This document shows, one piece after another, positions 14,530 to 21,773 of a DNA stretch of 39,757 bases. Origin of the DNA: a virus; IMG/VR virus record IMGVR_UViG_3300008259_000532, positions 1-39,757 of that record; one strand, 5' to 3'. Each line of letters starts with the position of its first letter. Positions within the stretch are counted from its first letter, which is position 1. The notes beneath the pieces are model-generated. The model was not told where the DNA came from, ran no database searches, and saw nothing but the letters and a program-made list of their open reading frames with translations. A program made the translations under genes and the position numbers.

Positions 14530-14991
14530 ATGAAAAAAATATGTGCCTTGCTTATTCCATGTGAAGGAGAAATAAAATTAATAGAGATAAATGATGATAT
14601 AGAAGAAAAGCAAAAAATGGTAGGCGGGCCAATAAGCCATGTGTCTGTTGCCGAAGACAATCCTTTTTTGATTGTTGTAAATAAAGACGCAAAGTCTAAT
14701 AAACTTCCTTTGAATATTCGTGGAACTTGTATTGCAAATAGTTTTTGCAGAGTGACCAATCAGTTTTTTCGTGATATAGCTGTTTTCGGTGATGTTTTGG
14801 TAGAAGGATGTCGTGTTGACAATGAATTACAGGAATTTGAAAGTTGTTCTCTGCCAATACTCTATCTTGAGGAAATAATAGAATTCTGCAACAAAGCAGA
14901 CATATGGTGGAACTCTATGGGTAAAAAGATTGCCAACTCAGCTTATATTAAATGGCTTACCAAACCACAAAATATTGAAGAAGAATTTTAG
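14530..14991 (+). CDS. DUF3846-like protein
   Basis: A 153-aa protein, ATG 14530 with AAGGAAG upstream. The first ~100 residues follow the DUF3846 pattern: beginning ICALLIPCEGEIKLIEIND, an ...EEKQKMVGGPISHV turn, FLIVVNKDAKSN-K-LPLN, then DIAVFGDVLVEG. The C-terminal 50 residues (EIIEFCNKADIWWNSMGKK) are extra and unrecognised. DUF3846 is found in phages and plasmids with no proven function. The assignment is from memory of the family pattern. Confidence 0.6.
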   Translation: MKKICALLIPCEGEIKLIEINDDIEEKQKMVGGPISHVSVAEDNPFLIVVNKDAKSNKLPLNIRGTCIANSFCRVTNQFFRDIAVFGDVLVEGCRVDNELQEFESCSLPILYLEEIIEFCNKADIWWNSMGKKIANSAYIKWLTKPQNIEEEF

Positions 14992-15019
14992 TTGCATTTT
15001 TAAAATCTGTTGGTAGCAT
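14992..15019 (+). promoter_or_regulatory. possible sigma70-like promoter, extended -10
   Basis: TTGCAT, 16 bases, TAGCAT preceded by TGG, about 75 bases before ATG 15096. The -35 is weak. Confidence 0.35.
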
Positions 15020-15095
15020 GCAGTTGTCCCGGCGCAGGGTTAATCAAGCGAGTCAGAGTGCGCCATCTGATTCGAATCACGGAGGAAGTACAATA

Positions 15096-15467
15096 ATGTT
15101 GCGTTTTGCTTTTGCTGCTCTGGCAATCATGTCTCTGGCCACCGAGTCTTTTGCAGGCCCTTTCGGGCTTTTCAAGAGAGGCAGCAGTAACAACTACAGC
15201 AACCAAAACACTAACAATTCAGGAGGAACAGTCTATTATGACAACGGTGAATTGTATTCAGCGCAAGGTGTTGCTAACCGAATGGCACGACTGCTTCGTA
15301 TGGCCCACCTAGGCAACCCAACTGGTGGTTATGAGGGAGTGGGAATGGGCGGTTCACCCCAAGCAGCAATCCAAAATTGCTGTTATTATGGCAGAAGGCC
15401 TCTCCGTGATAGTGGTGTGGCACAAGGTGCTAACGGCATGTGGTATGCATGCTGCCGTTACAACTAA
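15096..15467 (+). CDS. small secreted protein with Cys-rich C-terminus
   Basis: ATG 15096 with GGAGG upstream; an in-frame ATG at 15018 would put the signal peptide in the middle and has no ribosome binding site. The product starts with a signal peptide (MLRFAFAALAIMSLATESFA, likely cut before GPFGLF). Then follow a serine/asparagine linker, YSAQGVANRMARL, GVGMGGSPQAAIQNCCYYGR and the end ANGMWYACCRYN, with two CC pairs that could form disulfides. I recall proteins with this 'GMGxSPxxAxxNCCYxGxR ... GWYACxRY' pattern from planctomycete genomes, which is the main clue to the host. The function is unknown. Confidence 0.7.
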   Translation: MLRFAFAALAIMSLATESFAGPFGLFKRGSSNNYSNQNTNNSGGTVYYDNGELYSAQGVANRMARLLRMAHLGNPTGGYEGVGMGGSPQAAIQNCCYYGRRPLRDSGVAQGANGMWYACCRYN

Positions 15468-15487
15468 TTTATTTTAAAATTTGACAT

Positions 15488-15547
15488 AACGAGCAGTAAC
15501 CTCACGAAGGCGGGCCACATAGTGTGGGAGGTTGCTGCTCGTTTTTT
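15488..15547 (+). terminator. long rho-independent terminator
   Basis: A 16-bp stem (one G-U) begins AACGAGCAG and ends CTGCTCGTT, with a smaller inner hairpin (CCACA/TGTGG) in the loop, then TTTTTT. It closes the secreted-protein gene. Confidence 0.88.
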
Positions 15548-15558
15548 CGTAATTATAC

Positions 15559-15567
15559 TAATAAATA
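15559..15567 (+). promoter_or_regulatory. late-promoter-like box TAATAAATA
   Basis: TAATAAATA 22 bases before ATG 15589; the same nine bases occur before 34780 and (minus strand) before 24483. Confidence 0.45.
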
Positions 15568-15588
15568 ATAATACAAGGAAAATACACT

Positions 15589-16776
15589 ATGCCATTTATT
15601 TCAAGACCTGACGGTGATGTTAAAAAAGTTTTTATTACTGACGCTTGGCTTCTCGACCAGTTTGTAGGAAGCACTCTTTGGTCTTGGGGAAGAAATTATC
15701 AAGGAGGACTGGGGGACAACTCCGTAACCAGCAGAAGCTCTCCTGTTCAGACTGTGTCTGCTGGCACAAACTGGAAAGAAATTCATCTTGGCTCATATCA
15801 TTCATTGTCTATAAAAACTGACAATGCACTCTGGGTATGGGGCTATAACAATCACGGCCAACTAGGTACTAACAATGTAACTAATTATTCCTCTCCCGTG
15901 ACTACAGCTATATCTGGAACATTTTGGAAAACATGTGCTGCTGGATACTACCATAGTGCTGCTATAAAGACAGATGGAACGCTCTGGATGTGGGGATATA
16001 ATGCAGATGGAGAGCTTGGAGATAATACAGTAACAAAAAGAAGCTCTGGTGTACAAACAGTAGCAGCTGGTACAAACTGGAACAAAATATCTTGCGGTGG
16101 ATATCATACTGCTTGCATAAAAACAGACGGTACGCTTTGGCTATGGGGGTATAACAACCAAGGGCAGCTTGGAGATAATACTAGAACTCATCGTAGTTCT
16201 CCTGTCCAAACAGTAGCTGGTGGAACTAATTGGCTAAATGTTTCTTGCGGAGGATTTTCAACGGCAGCAATTAAGACGGATGGAACTCTCTGGACTTGGG
16301 GAGGCAACAGCTTCGGTGGTTTAGGAGATAACACAATTGTTGATAAGTCATCTCCGATCCAAACAATAACAGGAGGGACAAGCTGGAAACAAGTTTCGAT
16401 GGGTGGTGGCAACCACACGGGGGCAATCAAGAATGACGGAAGCCTCTGGATGTGGGGGTATAACCTTACAGGATCATTAGGGGATAATACTATTACTAAC
16501 CGCTCATCTCCCGTTCAAACTGTATCTGCCGGAACAAGTTGGAAACAGGTTGATTGTGGAGGGTTTGGACAATCAACAGGAGCCATAAAAAGTGATGGAA
16601 GTCTTTGGTGTTGGGGAAGAAATGTTATTTTTGGCACATCCACCATAACCGGCCAAATAGGAACCAATGCTGCCCTGCAATTTTATTCATCTCCAATTCA
16701 AACAGTTGCTGCTGGAACAACTTGGAAACAGGTTTCTGTTGGATACAACAGAACTGCTGCGGTAAAAAATGGTTAG
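15589..16776 (+). CDS. RCC1-repeat beta-propeller protein
   Basis: A 395-aa protein, ATG 15589 with AAGGA upstream. After a short N-terminal region (MPFISRPDGDVKKVFITDAW) come seven repeats of about 50 residues. Each starts with LW-x-WG-x-N-x2-G-x-LG and contains SSPVQT, then GT-x-W-K, GG...AIKTDG. This is the RCC1/BLIP-II pattern and should fold as a seven-bladed propeller. It lacks any catalytic motif. A late-type box and the neighbouring virion genes suggest a surface or tail protein that binds a host ligand (inference). Confidence 0.85.
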   Translation: MPFISRPDGDVKKVFITDAWLLDQFVGSTLWSWGRNYQGGLGDNSVTSRSSPVQTVSAGTNWKEIHLGSYHSLSIKTDNALWVWGYNNHGQLGTNNVTNYSSPVTTAISGTFWKTCAAGYYHSAAIKTDGTLWMWGYNADGELGDNTVTKRSSGVQTVAAGTNWNKISCGGYHTACIKTDGTLWLWGYNNQGQLGDNTRTHRSSPVQTVAGGTNWLNVSCGGFSTAAIKTDGTLWTWGGNSFGGLGDNTIVDKSSPIQTITGGTSWKQVSMGGGNHTGAIKNDGSLWMWGYNLTGSLGDNTITNRSSPVQTVSAGTSWKQVDCGGFGQSTGAIKSDGSLWCWGRNVIFGTSTITGQIGTNAALQFYSSPIQTVAAGTTWKQVSVGYNRTAAVKNG

Positions 16777-16784
16777 TTTTTTAT

Positions 16785-16813
16785 TTGATTAATATGGCGA
16801 AACTTGTTATGAT
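16785..16813 (+). promoter_or_regulatory. sigma70-like promoter, extended -10
   Basis: TTGATT, 17 bases, TATGAT preceded by TGT, about 45 bases before ATG 16858. The same -35 and -10 hexamers occur at 32492-32520. Confidence 0.65.
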
Positions 16814-16857
16814 AAGACTTGTTTAAAGAGTCTTTTCATTCAACAAGGAGAAGAGCA

Positions 16858-17061
16858 ATGGACTGCATTCGAGTTAAGATTGAAAATGGTTCTTATCAAC
16901 CTCTTTCTAATCAAGTGGAAGACTGGGAAGCAGTCCTTTCGTTTGCTGAAAAGACTGAACATGTGTGCCATATAGAAGGCTATAACCCTTATACAGAATG
17001 TTACAAAGTTGTCGTTGGACAGGATGAATACTTGTATTTGGTAGAAATGTTTCAATGGTAA
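16858..17061 (+). CDS. 67-aa protein of unknown function
   Basis: ATG 16858 with AAGGAG upstream. It begins MDCIRVKIENGSYQPLSNQV and ends YLYLVEMFQW. It looks like a compact beta/alpha protein without membrane segment or known motif. First of three co-directional genes (16858, 17071, 17464) with short gaps, driven by the promoter at 16785. Confidence 0.65.
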   Translation: MDCIRVKIENGSYQPLSNQVEDWEAVLSFAEKTEHVCHIEGYNPYTECYKVVVGQDEYLYLVEMFQW

Positions 17062-17070
17062 GGAGGCAAT

Positions 17071-17448
17071 ATGACAAATCTCAATAAATTGTTAGATAAT
17101 AACGAATTTGATAAAATTTTAGAGTACGCTATCAAAAACGAAAATGATGAATTTGACATCATTGGACAAAAAAAACTCATTCGGTATTGCACATCAAGAG
17201 GTGCGGATACAAAATGTATTGAAAAGACGATATCCGAATATCTGAAAACTGGTGAATACAAGAAGATTGAACCATTTATGGAATTTGCTAATGTGGACAC
17301 TTTGCTCATTCGGTCAGTAGAATTGAATTGGCCTGATGGAATTAATTTTGCTATCAGGAGGGGAGCAAAAAACATAGACTTTGCAATATTCAAAGCAGTT
17401 CAAATGCAAAACTATGAATTAGCTGAATATTTGCAACGCAAAAAGTGA
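17071..17448 (+). CDS. 125-aa helical-repeat protein (ankyrin-like)
   Basis: ATG 17071, AAGGAGG upstream. The sequence is all helix. The end has an ankyrin-like pair, SVELNWPDGINFAIRRGAKN then IDFAIFKAVQMQNYELAEYL. It starts ten bases after the stop of the preceding gene and ends 15 bases before the next helical-repeat gene. Such proteins usually bind other proteins. The target is unknown. It may be a fragment or partner of the 315-aa protein downstream. Confidence 0.6.
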   Translation: MTNLNKLLDNNEFDKILEYAIKNENDEFDIIGQKKLIRYCTSRGADTKCIEKTISEYLKTGEYKKIEPFMEFANVDTLLIRSVELNWPDGINFAIRRGAKNIDFAIFKAVQMQNYELAEYLQRKK

Positions 17449-17463
17449 CAGGAGGGCTGAAAT

Positions 17464-18411
17464 ATGTTTACTAATACTGAAATATCAAATTTGCTCGATA
17501 CTGGGGATTATCGACAACTCATTTTCTCAATCATGAGAAATAAAGAATATGATATGAAAGATAGAAAAGATATTTACAAGTATCTCAAAAGAATTCAAGC
17601 TTTTAACAGTATGGACAGAATAGATGAAAGTCAATTTCTTTGTACTTTAGGTGATAAAGATATCATTTCTACATTTCTTGCAGAGGACTTTTCCCTTTTG
17701 ACAACGGGAGAGCAAGAACAAATTTTTTCAATTTTATTTGAGTGTTATGATTACAAGCAAATGCAAGAAATTTTGCCTGATGAGATTTATTTTTGCAAAG
17801 ATTTTTTCAATAAAATTCTTGATGGATTTGCAGATACACCAGACTATTTTCGAAGTTTTGTAATCAGCAAATTGGATATTCATAAAATGCGTCTCAACGC
17901 ACACGGTGAGGCTATTTTGTTGGCAATTGTTAAAAGAAAGTACTTGCTTCATTATTTTGTGAAACTATTTGAGGATGCAAAGAAAATTCAAGAAACTGAC
18001 AATTGGTTAAAGAATTTTCTGCATGCCAACATAGGTGTGCATACAAACTTCAAAGAAGAAGATTTGGTTTTTATATCTAAGTATTATAATCTGAAAGATA
18101 TTTTCAGACAAGATGTTTTGAAATATTACTTCAATAGTGTCTACAAATGGGGAAAGCCCAGTAAGCAGAAATTAGATTTGGCAAGTTCGATTGTCAAAAC
18201 AGGATTCAGAGGTGTGACGAGCGTATTCACGGAAGCAGTCAAACGAAATGATATTGAAATGGTGAAGCTACTTCTCCCGTGTAAACCTCGTCTCGACAAA
18301 GCTATGGCTTGCATCAATTCTGTACAAGTGGGAGATTTACTCAATGTCGCAAGTCAAGAAAGGGTAAAGAGAAAGGGCAAGAATTCTCTTGATCAACCTG
18401 TGGATCAGTAA
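17464..18411 (+). CDS. 315-aa helical-repeat protein (ankyrin-like end)
   Basis: ATG 17464 with AGGAGG upstream. It starts MFTNTEISNLLDTGDYRQLI and is helix-rich throughout. The last part reads FTEAVKRNDIEMVKLLLPCK, like one ankyrin repeat, and the protein ends in a basic, Gln-rich tail. Its N-terminal 30 residues resemble the start of the 125-aa gene before it (LLDTGDYRQLI against LLDNNEFDKIL), so the two may be related by duplication. No enzymatic motif. A protein-binding role is likely. Confidence 0.6.
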   Translation: MFTNTEISNLLDTGDYRQLIFSIMRNKEYDMKDRKDIYKYLKRIQAFNSMDRIDESQFLCTLGDKDIISTFLAEDFSLLTTGEQEQIFSILFECYDYKQMQEILPDEIYFCKDFFNKILDGFADTPDYFRSFVISKLDIHKMRLNAHGEAILLAIVKRKYLLHYFVKLFEDAKKIQETDNWLKNFLHANIGVHTNFKEEDLVFISKYYNLKDIFRQDVLKYYFNSVYKWGKPSKQKLDLASSIVKTGFRGVTSVFTEAVKRNDIEMVKLLLPCKPRLDKAMACINSVQVGDLLNVASQERVKRKGKNSLDQPVDQ

Positions 18412-18429
18412 GCATATTTTTATTTTGAG

Positions 18430-18458
18430 TTGTGTTTTTTTCGTGCGTTTGGTATCAT
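18430..18458 (+). promoter_or_regulatory. sigma70-like promoter, extended -10
   Basis: TTGTGT, 17 bases, TATCAT preceded by TGG, about 65 bases before ATG 18523. It probably drives the ribbon-helix-helix gene. Confidence 0.55.
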
Positions 18459-18522
18459 GTTCACATAGGGAATGAATCACTTCGATTCTCCCGGTTTCTT
18501 TTACTTTTTTAAGGAGGATGCG

Positions 18523-18732
18523 ATGTCTGATAAGAAGCAAGCTACCGCAACTAACACCGAAGACCGCAAGAGCAATGGCAACAGCATTTTGCTGCGTATG
18601 AGTCCTGTTCTGGCCGATGCTCTTCGGACTATTTCCAAGCGTGAAGAGCGCACTTTGACTACCATCATGTCCCGTGCGTTCAAGGACTACATCAAGACCA
18701 ACCATCCTGATATTAAGTCCGATATTGAGTAA
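18523..18732 (+). CDS. ribbon-helix-helix DNA-binding protein
   Basis: ATG 18523 follows AAGGAGG; an upstream in-frame ATG at 18472 has no ribosome binding site. A flexible N-terminus (MSDKKQATATNTEDRKSNGN) is followed by the ribbon SILLRMSP, helix ADALRTISKREERTL and helix TTIMSRAFKDYIK. This is the RHH/Arc-CopG layout: a beta strand, a first helix, and a second helix after a short turn. Likely a dimeric repressor, perhaps of its own gene or of the tRNA and GHKL/MoxR/VWA cassette downstream. Inference only. Confidence 0.7.
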   Translation: MSDKKQATATNTEDRKSNGNSILLRMSPVLADALRTISKREERTLTTIMSRAFKDYIKTNHPDIKSDIE

Positions 18733-18746
18733 TCAATATGCATGCT

Positions 18747-18795
18747 GTTTTCAAGTCCCTAGTCAATTTGTAAGTTGACTAGGGACATTGAAAAC
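18747..18795. repeat. long perfect hairpin between RHH gene and tRNA
   Basis: An inner 11-bp stem (TCCCTAGTCAA with TTGACTAGGGA, 8-base loop) is flanked by an outer 8-bp stem (GTTTTCAA with TTGAAAAC). There is no T-run, so it is not a standard terminator. It could be an RNA-processing or operator site. Confidence 0.6.
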
Positions 18796-18813
18796 CTAGA
18801 ATAGAAGAGATAG

Positions 18814-19082
18814 GCCCTCATAGCTCAATGGAAGAGCAACAGCCTTCAAAAGGAGCGTTATAAGAGAAATCTTATAATGGATCGTGTCAAATTCGGTGAA
18901 TCCTTAACTGGTAACGCCGAGCCAAGCCCGGAAACGGGAAGGTGTAGAGACTGAACGGCACGGACCTGAACAGATAATGCTGAAGGTCAAGACACAGTCC
19001 AGACCACGAACCCACATGGGGCGGTGAAAACCGTAGTGGTATGCTAAGCTGTAGGTTACAGGTTCGAGTCCTGTTGAGGGTA
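18814..19082 (+). tRNA. tRNA-Arg(UCU), interrupted by a group I intron
   Basis: Exons are 18814-18846 and 19044-19082. Joined, they give a full cloverleaf: acceptor GCCCTCA/TGAGGGT (one G-U), D stem GCTC/GAGC, anticodon stem ACAGC/GCTGT, T stem ACAGG/CCTGT with loop TTCGAGT, discriminator A. The spliced anticodon loop is CUUCUAA, so the anticodon is UCU (Arg, AGA). No 3' CCA is encoded. Unspliced, the first exon would read UCA, the UGA anticodon, which is misleading. AGA is a common codon in AT-rich phages, so the tRNA may aid translation of phage genes. Confidence 0.93.
18847..19043 (+). ncRNA. group I intron (IC3-like), 197 nt, no ORF
   Basis: The intron sits after U34 of the tRNA anticodon. 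It matches the well-known tRNA-Ile intron of Azoarcus in core segments: GTGTCAAATTCGGTGAA, GGTAACGCCGAGCCAAGC, GAAGGTGTAGAGACTGAACG and AAGACACAGTCC (18989-19000, the P7 region). It has GAAA-capped hairpins at 18858-18877 (TTATAAGA/TCTTATAA), 18927-18938 (CCCG/CGGG) and 19022-19033 (CGGT/ACCG). The last base is the required G. P1 is likely CCUU/AAGG, which would put A-U rather than the usual G-U at the splice site; the 5' boundary is inferred from the tRNA fold. No homing endonuclease is encoded. Confidence 0.92.
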
Positions 19083-19087
19083 TTTCT

Positions 19088-19101
19088 GGCGAATCTTTTT
19101 T
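19088..19101 (+). repeat. GGCGAATCT-T-run motif, copy 1
   Basis: GGCGAATCTTTTTT lies 52 bases before the GHKL gene. A near-identical GGCGAATCTATTTTTT is at 20609-20624 before the MoxR gene. Confidence 0.45.
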
Positions 19102-19152
19102 AACTAATGATTAGTATTGTTCCTTAACCAGTAATCACTAAAGGAGTATATA

Positions 19153-20604
19153 ATGCAGTATCTGAAGATTGAAAATGTTGGCGTTTGTCCTACTGAAGGT
19201 TTCACCATTTTTGGTGCGTCTTCTAAATCTGAAAATACCGATCCGAATATTATTGGCACATTTGGCTCTGGTGCAAAGCATGGCATTTCTCTTGCCTTGC
19301 GTCAGGGTTTGATGCCTGTTGTATATTGCGGTAAAGTTCGTCTGGCCTTTTACACTAAGCCTCTCAAGATTAAAGGTGTTTCTGGAGAAGCGGTTCACCA
19401 ACAACTGTGCGTTAAGATTTCTGGTCAAACTGAAGATAACAAGACGATCAATCAAGATCGTGAATTGGATCATACTCTTTCTTATGGCAATAAAGATTGG
19501 AATGAGCTTTCTTTGGCTTTGCGTGAGTTTGTTTCAAATGCAATCGATGCTTGCTACGAGCAGGGATTGTCCCCAGACTCCATGAGTGTTGAGTTGGTGG
19601 AAGAAAATCAAGTTCGTGCCAAGGGTGGTACAACTCGCATTTTTGTTCCAGCTACCATGGATGTCATGCGTTTTCATCAAGAAATTGGCAAGTGGTTTCT
19701 TCACTTTAGTGAACCACAAAGCATGGAAAATAAGTTGCTTTTCAAAAAGAATCGAAATTGCGTTGATAGTTCAGGTAACAAAAAGTCTACTGCCGTAATC
19801 TACCGCCGTGGTGTGAGGGTGCGGGAGTTCACTTCTTCTGATATTCCCAGTCTTTTTGATTATAACATCCCTGATTTGCCAATCGATGAATCCAGAACTA
19901 TCGATGACTGGAAGGCTAAGTTTGAGTGTGGTCAAGCTTTGGCGCAAACGGAAGACCCAACTGTTCCTACTTTGATGTTTCAAAAGCTTGTGAAGAATGA
20001 GAGTTGTTGGGAACTGGAGCAAGATGGCTTTGCGTTGACTTACTGCATTTCTGATAAACAAAAGAAACAGCAGATATGGCAAAATGCTTTCTTTGCAGTT
20101 TGTGGTAAGAATGCAGTCATCACCACTAGTGCTCTTGCTGATCGTTGCAAGGAAAAAGGCTACACACCTATCGTGCTATCAAACGCACAGAGTGGATTTC
20201 AGAAGTTTTTGAAAGAAATGAATATTCTTTCTGATGTGGATGTTTTGACTGCTAATGATTTGAATGGTCGCAAGATTTTTGCTCCTTCCTTGGCTGTTAC
20301 CCAAGCCCTTAATTGGGTCTGGGAAAAGCTGGAGAGCATTGATATGACCTACAATCGGCCAAAACCTGAACTTCGTTGCTTTCGTCAGCTGACGGAAGCA
20401 TCTTCCATGACATTTGGTTACTGGCTCGACGGAACGATTTACATCAATGAGGATATTTCGCAGAATAGTAATAACTCTTTGATGGATACCATGGTTGAGG
20501 AAGTAGCGCATCACATTACCAAGGCAACAGATGGTAGTCGTGATTTTGCCAACTTCCTGATCCGCATGTCTGTTGAACTTGCGAAGTCTACCGACCCCAA
20601 GTAA
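19153..20604 (+). CDS. GHKL-type ATPase with metallopeptidase-like C-terminus
   Basis: A 483-aa protein, ATG 19153 with AAAGGAG upstream. It has IIGTFGSGAKHGISLAL (33-49, G-box-like) and ALREFVSNAIDACYEQG (122-138), an N-box-like helix in which E125 and N129 would bind Mg-ATP. In most GHKL proteins the N-box comes first, so the order here is unusual. The C-terminus has TMVEEVAHHITKATDGSRDF (446-465), an ExxxHH variant of the HExxH zinc motif. First gene of a cassette with a MoxR AAA+ ATPase and a VWA protein on the same strand. The combination suggests ATP-driven remodelling or proteolysis control, perhaps in phage-host conflict (inference). Confidence 0.65.
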   Translation: MQYLKIENVGVCPTEGFTIFGASSKSENTDPNIIGTFGSGAKHGISLALRQGLMPVVYCGKVRLAFYTKPLKIKGVSGEAVHQQLCVKISGQTEDNKTINQDRELDHTLSYGNKDWNELSLALREFVSNAIDACYEQGLSPDSMSVELVEENQVRAKGGTTRIFVPATMDVMRFHQEIGKWFLHFSEPQSMENKLLFKKNRNCVDSSGNKKSTAVIYRRGVRVREFTSSDIPSLFDYNIPDLPIDESRTIDDWKAKFECGQALAQTEDPTVPTLMFQKLVKNESCWELEQDGFALTYCISDKQKKQQIWQNAFFAVCGKNAVITTSALADRCKEKGYTPIVLSNAQSGFQKFLKEMNILSDVDVLTANDLNGRKIFAPSLAVTQALNWVWEKLESIDMTYNRPKPELRCFRQLTEASSMTFGYWLDGTIYINEDISQNSNNSLMDTMVEEVAHHITKATDGSRDFANFLIRMSVELAKSTDPK

Positions 20605-20608
20605 AACC

Positions 20609-20624
20609 GGCGAATCTATTTTTT
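20609..20624 (+). repeat. GGCGAATCT-T-run motif, copy 2
   Basis: GGCGAATCTATTTTTT just after the GHKL gene and 46 bases before the MoxR gene; partner of 19088-19101. Confidence 0.45.
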
Positions 20625-20669
20625 CTCAATATTACAATCATCTTAGGTCCATTTTATAAAGGAGATAAT

Positions 20670-21761
20670 ATGTCTAGAAGGAAGTCACCAGAAGCTTTGT
20701 ACATCGAATCCAAGCTTAAAAATGATCACAATCTACGATATGCCGATCTGGTAAAAATGCCAGACTACGCTTATGATATCGAAAATGCATATTTCAATAC
20801 TGTCAAAAGTCGTTTTAGAAAGGTGACGGCTGAAAAAGCTTTTGCTGTGGTGCCACAAGTTGCAGAATTTGACTCAGAGGATGTAAGTGACTTTGAGCCA
20901 GAGTATGATGAGCAGGCATCCAAGTTGATTCCATCTCTTGACCCGTATTTTGCAATCACAGAAGAGGGCAATAATTTTATTGGGCTTGTGCAGTCAATGA
21001 GCAGGGTCAACAATTTAAATATTAGACTGGTTGGTCCAGCAGGTTGTGGCAAAACCAGCTTTGCAACACAATACGCTGCAAAAAATAACTATCCTTGTTT
21101 GATTATGGACTGTGCTAATGTTCGAGAGCCTAGAGATTGGTTCGGATATCGAACATTTGATCCAGTTACTAAAGAAATTGTCTGGCATGAGAGTCTCTTT
21201 GTTAAGATGGTTGAAACTGCACATAGTGTTATTGTTCTCGATGAGCTTAACCGTGTGTCTCCGTTGGTGATCAATACGCTGATTCCTTTGCTTGACCATC
21301 GTCGCTCTACTTATCTTGAGGAAGCTGGCAAGAACATCAGTTGTGCTGAAGGTGTTACATTCTGGGCTCCAATCAACGAAGGCAGTCAGTTTACCGGAAC
21401 GATTGCTCTTGATGAAGCAATCTCTGATAGATTTGGTCTTGTTATGGAGTGTAAATTTTTGCCATCAATTGAAGAAAAGCTGGTTTTGCATAAAAAGACT
21501 GGTTTGGAGGAATCAGTTTGTGAAAAACTTGTTGATATTGCAAATCAAGTAAGAATCAAATCACAGATGGATTCAGTTGATAGTTACAGCAAGCCTATTT
21601 CTACACGAATGCTTGAGAATGCTGCAAGAGCTTTCAAAAAGCAGGGGGTGAAGTCTTTGCAATTTACTCTTTTGAACCACTTCAGTTCGGCTGGTGGTGC
21701 TGCGAGTGAGAGGAATAATTTGAGAACCCTGCTTGTTGGCAAATTCGGACTACTTTCATAA
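20670..21761 (+). CDS. MoxR/CobS-like AAA+ ATPase
   Basis: A 363-aa protein, ATG 20670 with AAAGGAG upstream. After a 110-residue N-terminal region comes the AAA+ core: Walker A GPAGCGKTS (122-130), Walker B VIVLDELNR (187-195), sensor-1-like TFWAPINEGSQFTGT, and DEAISDRFGLVMEC with the arginine-finger region. It ends in a helical lid. MoxR/CobS ATPases work with VWA partners to remodel protein complexes or insert metals; several phages carry CobS/CobT-like pairs. The VWA gene starts 12 bases after the stop here, so they form a pair. Confidence 0.85.
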   Translation: MSRRKSPEALYIESKLKNDHNLRYADLVKMPDYAYDIENAYFNTVKSRFRKVTAEKAFAVVPQVAEFDSEDVSDFEPEYDEQASKLIPSLDPYFAITEEGNNFIGLVQSMSRVNNLNIRLVGPAGCGKTSFATQYAAKNNYPCLIMDCANVREPRDWFGYRTFDPVTKEIVWHESLFVKMVETAHSVIVLDELNRVSPLVINTLIPLLDHRRSTYLEEAGKNISCAEGVTFWAPINEGSQFTGTIALDEAISDRFGLVMECKFLPSIEEKLVLHKKTGLEESVCEKLVDIANQVRIKSQMDSVDSYSKPISTRMLENAARAFKKQGVKSLQFTLLNHFSSAGGAASERNNLRTLLVGKFGLLS

Positions 21762-21773
21762 TAAGGAGAATTT

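Noticed and set aside
18814-18850. A UCA-anticodon tRNA (selenocysteine or UGA suppressor)
   Set aside because: The UCA reading comes from intron bases after U34. After removing the intron, the loop is 7 nt and the anticodon is UCU.
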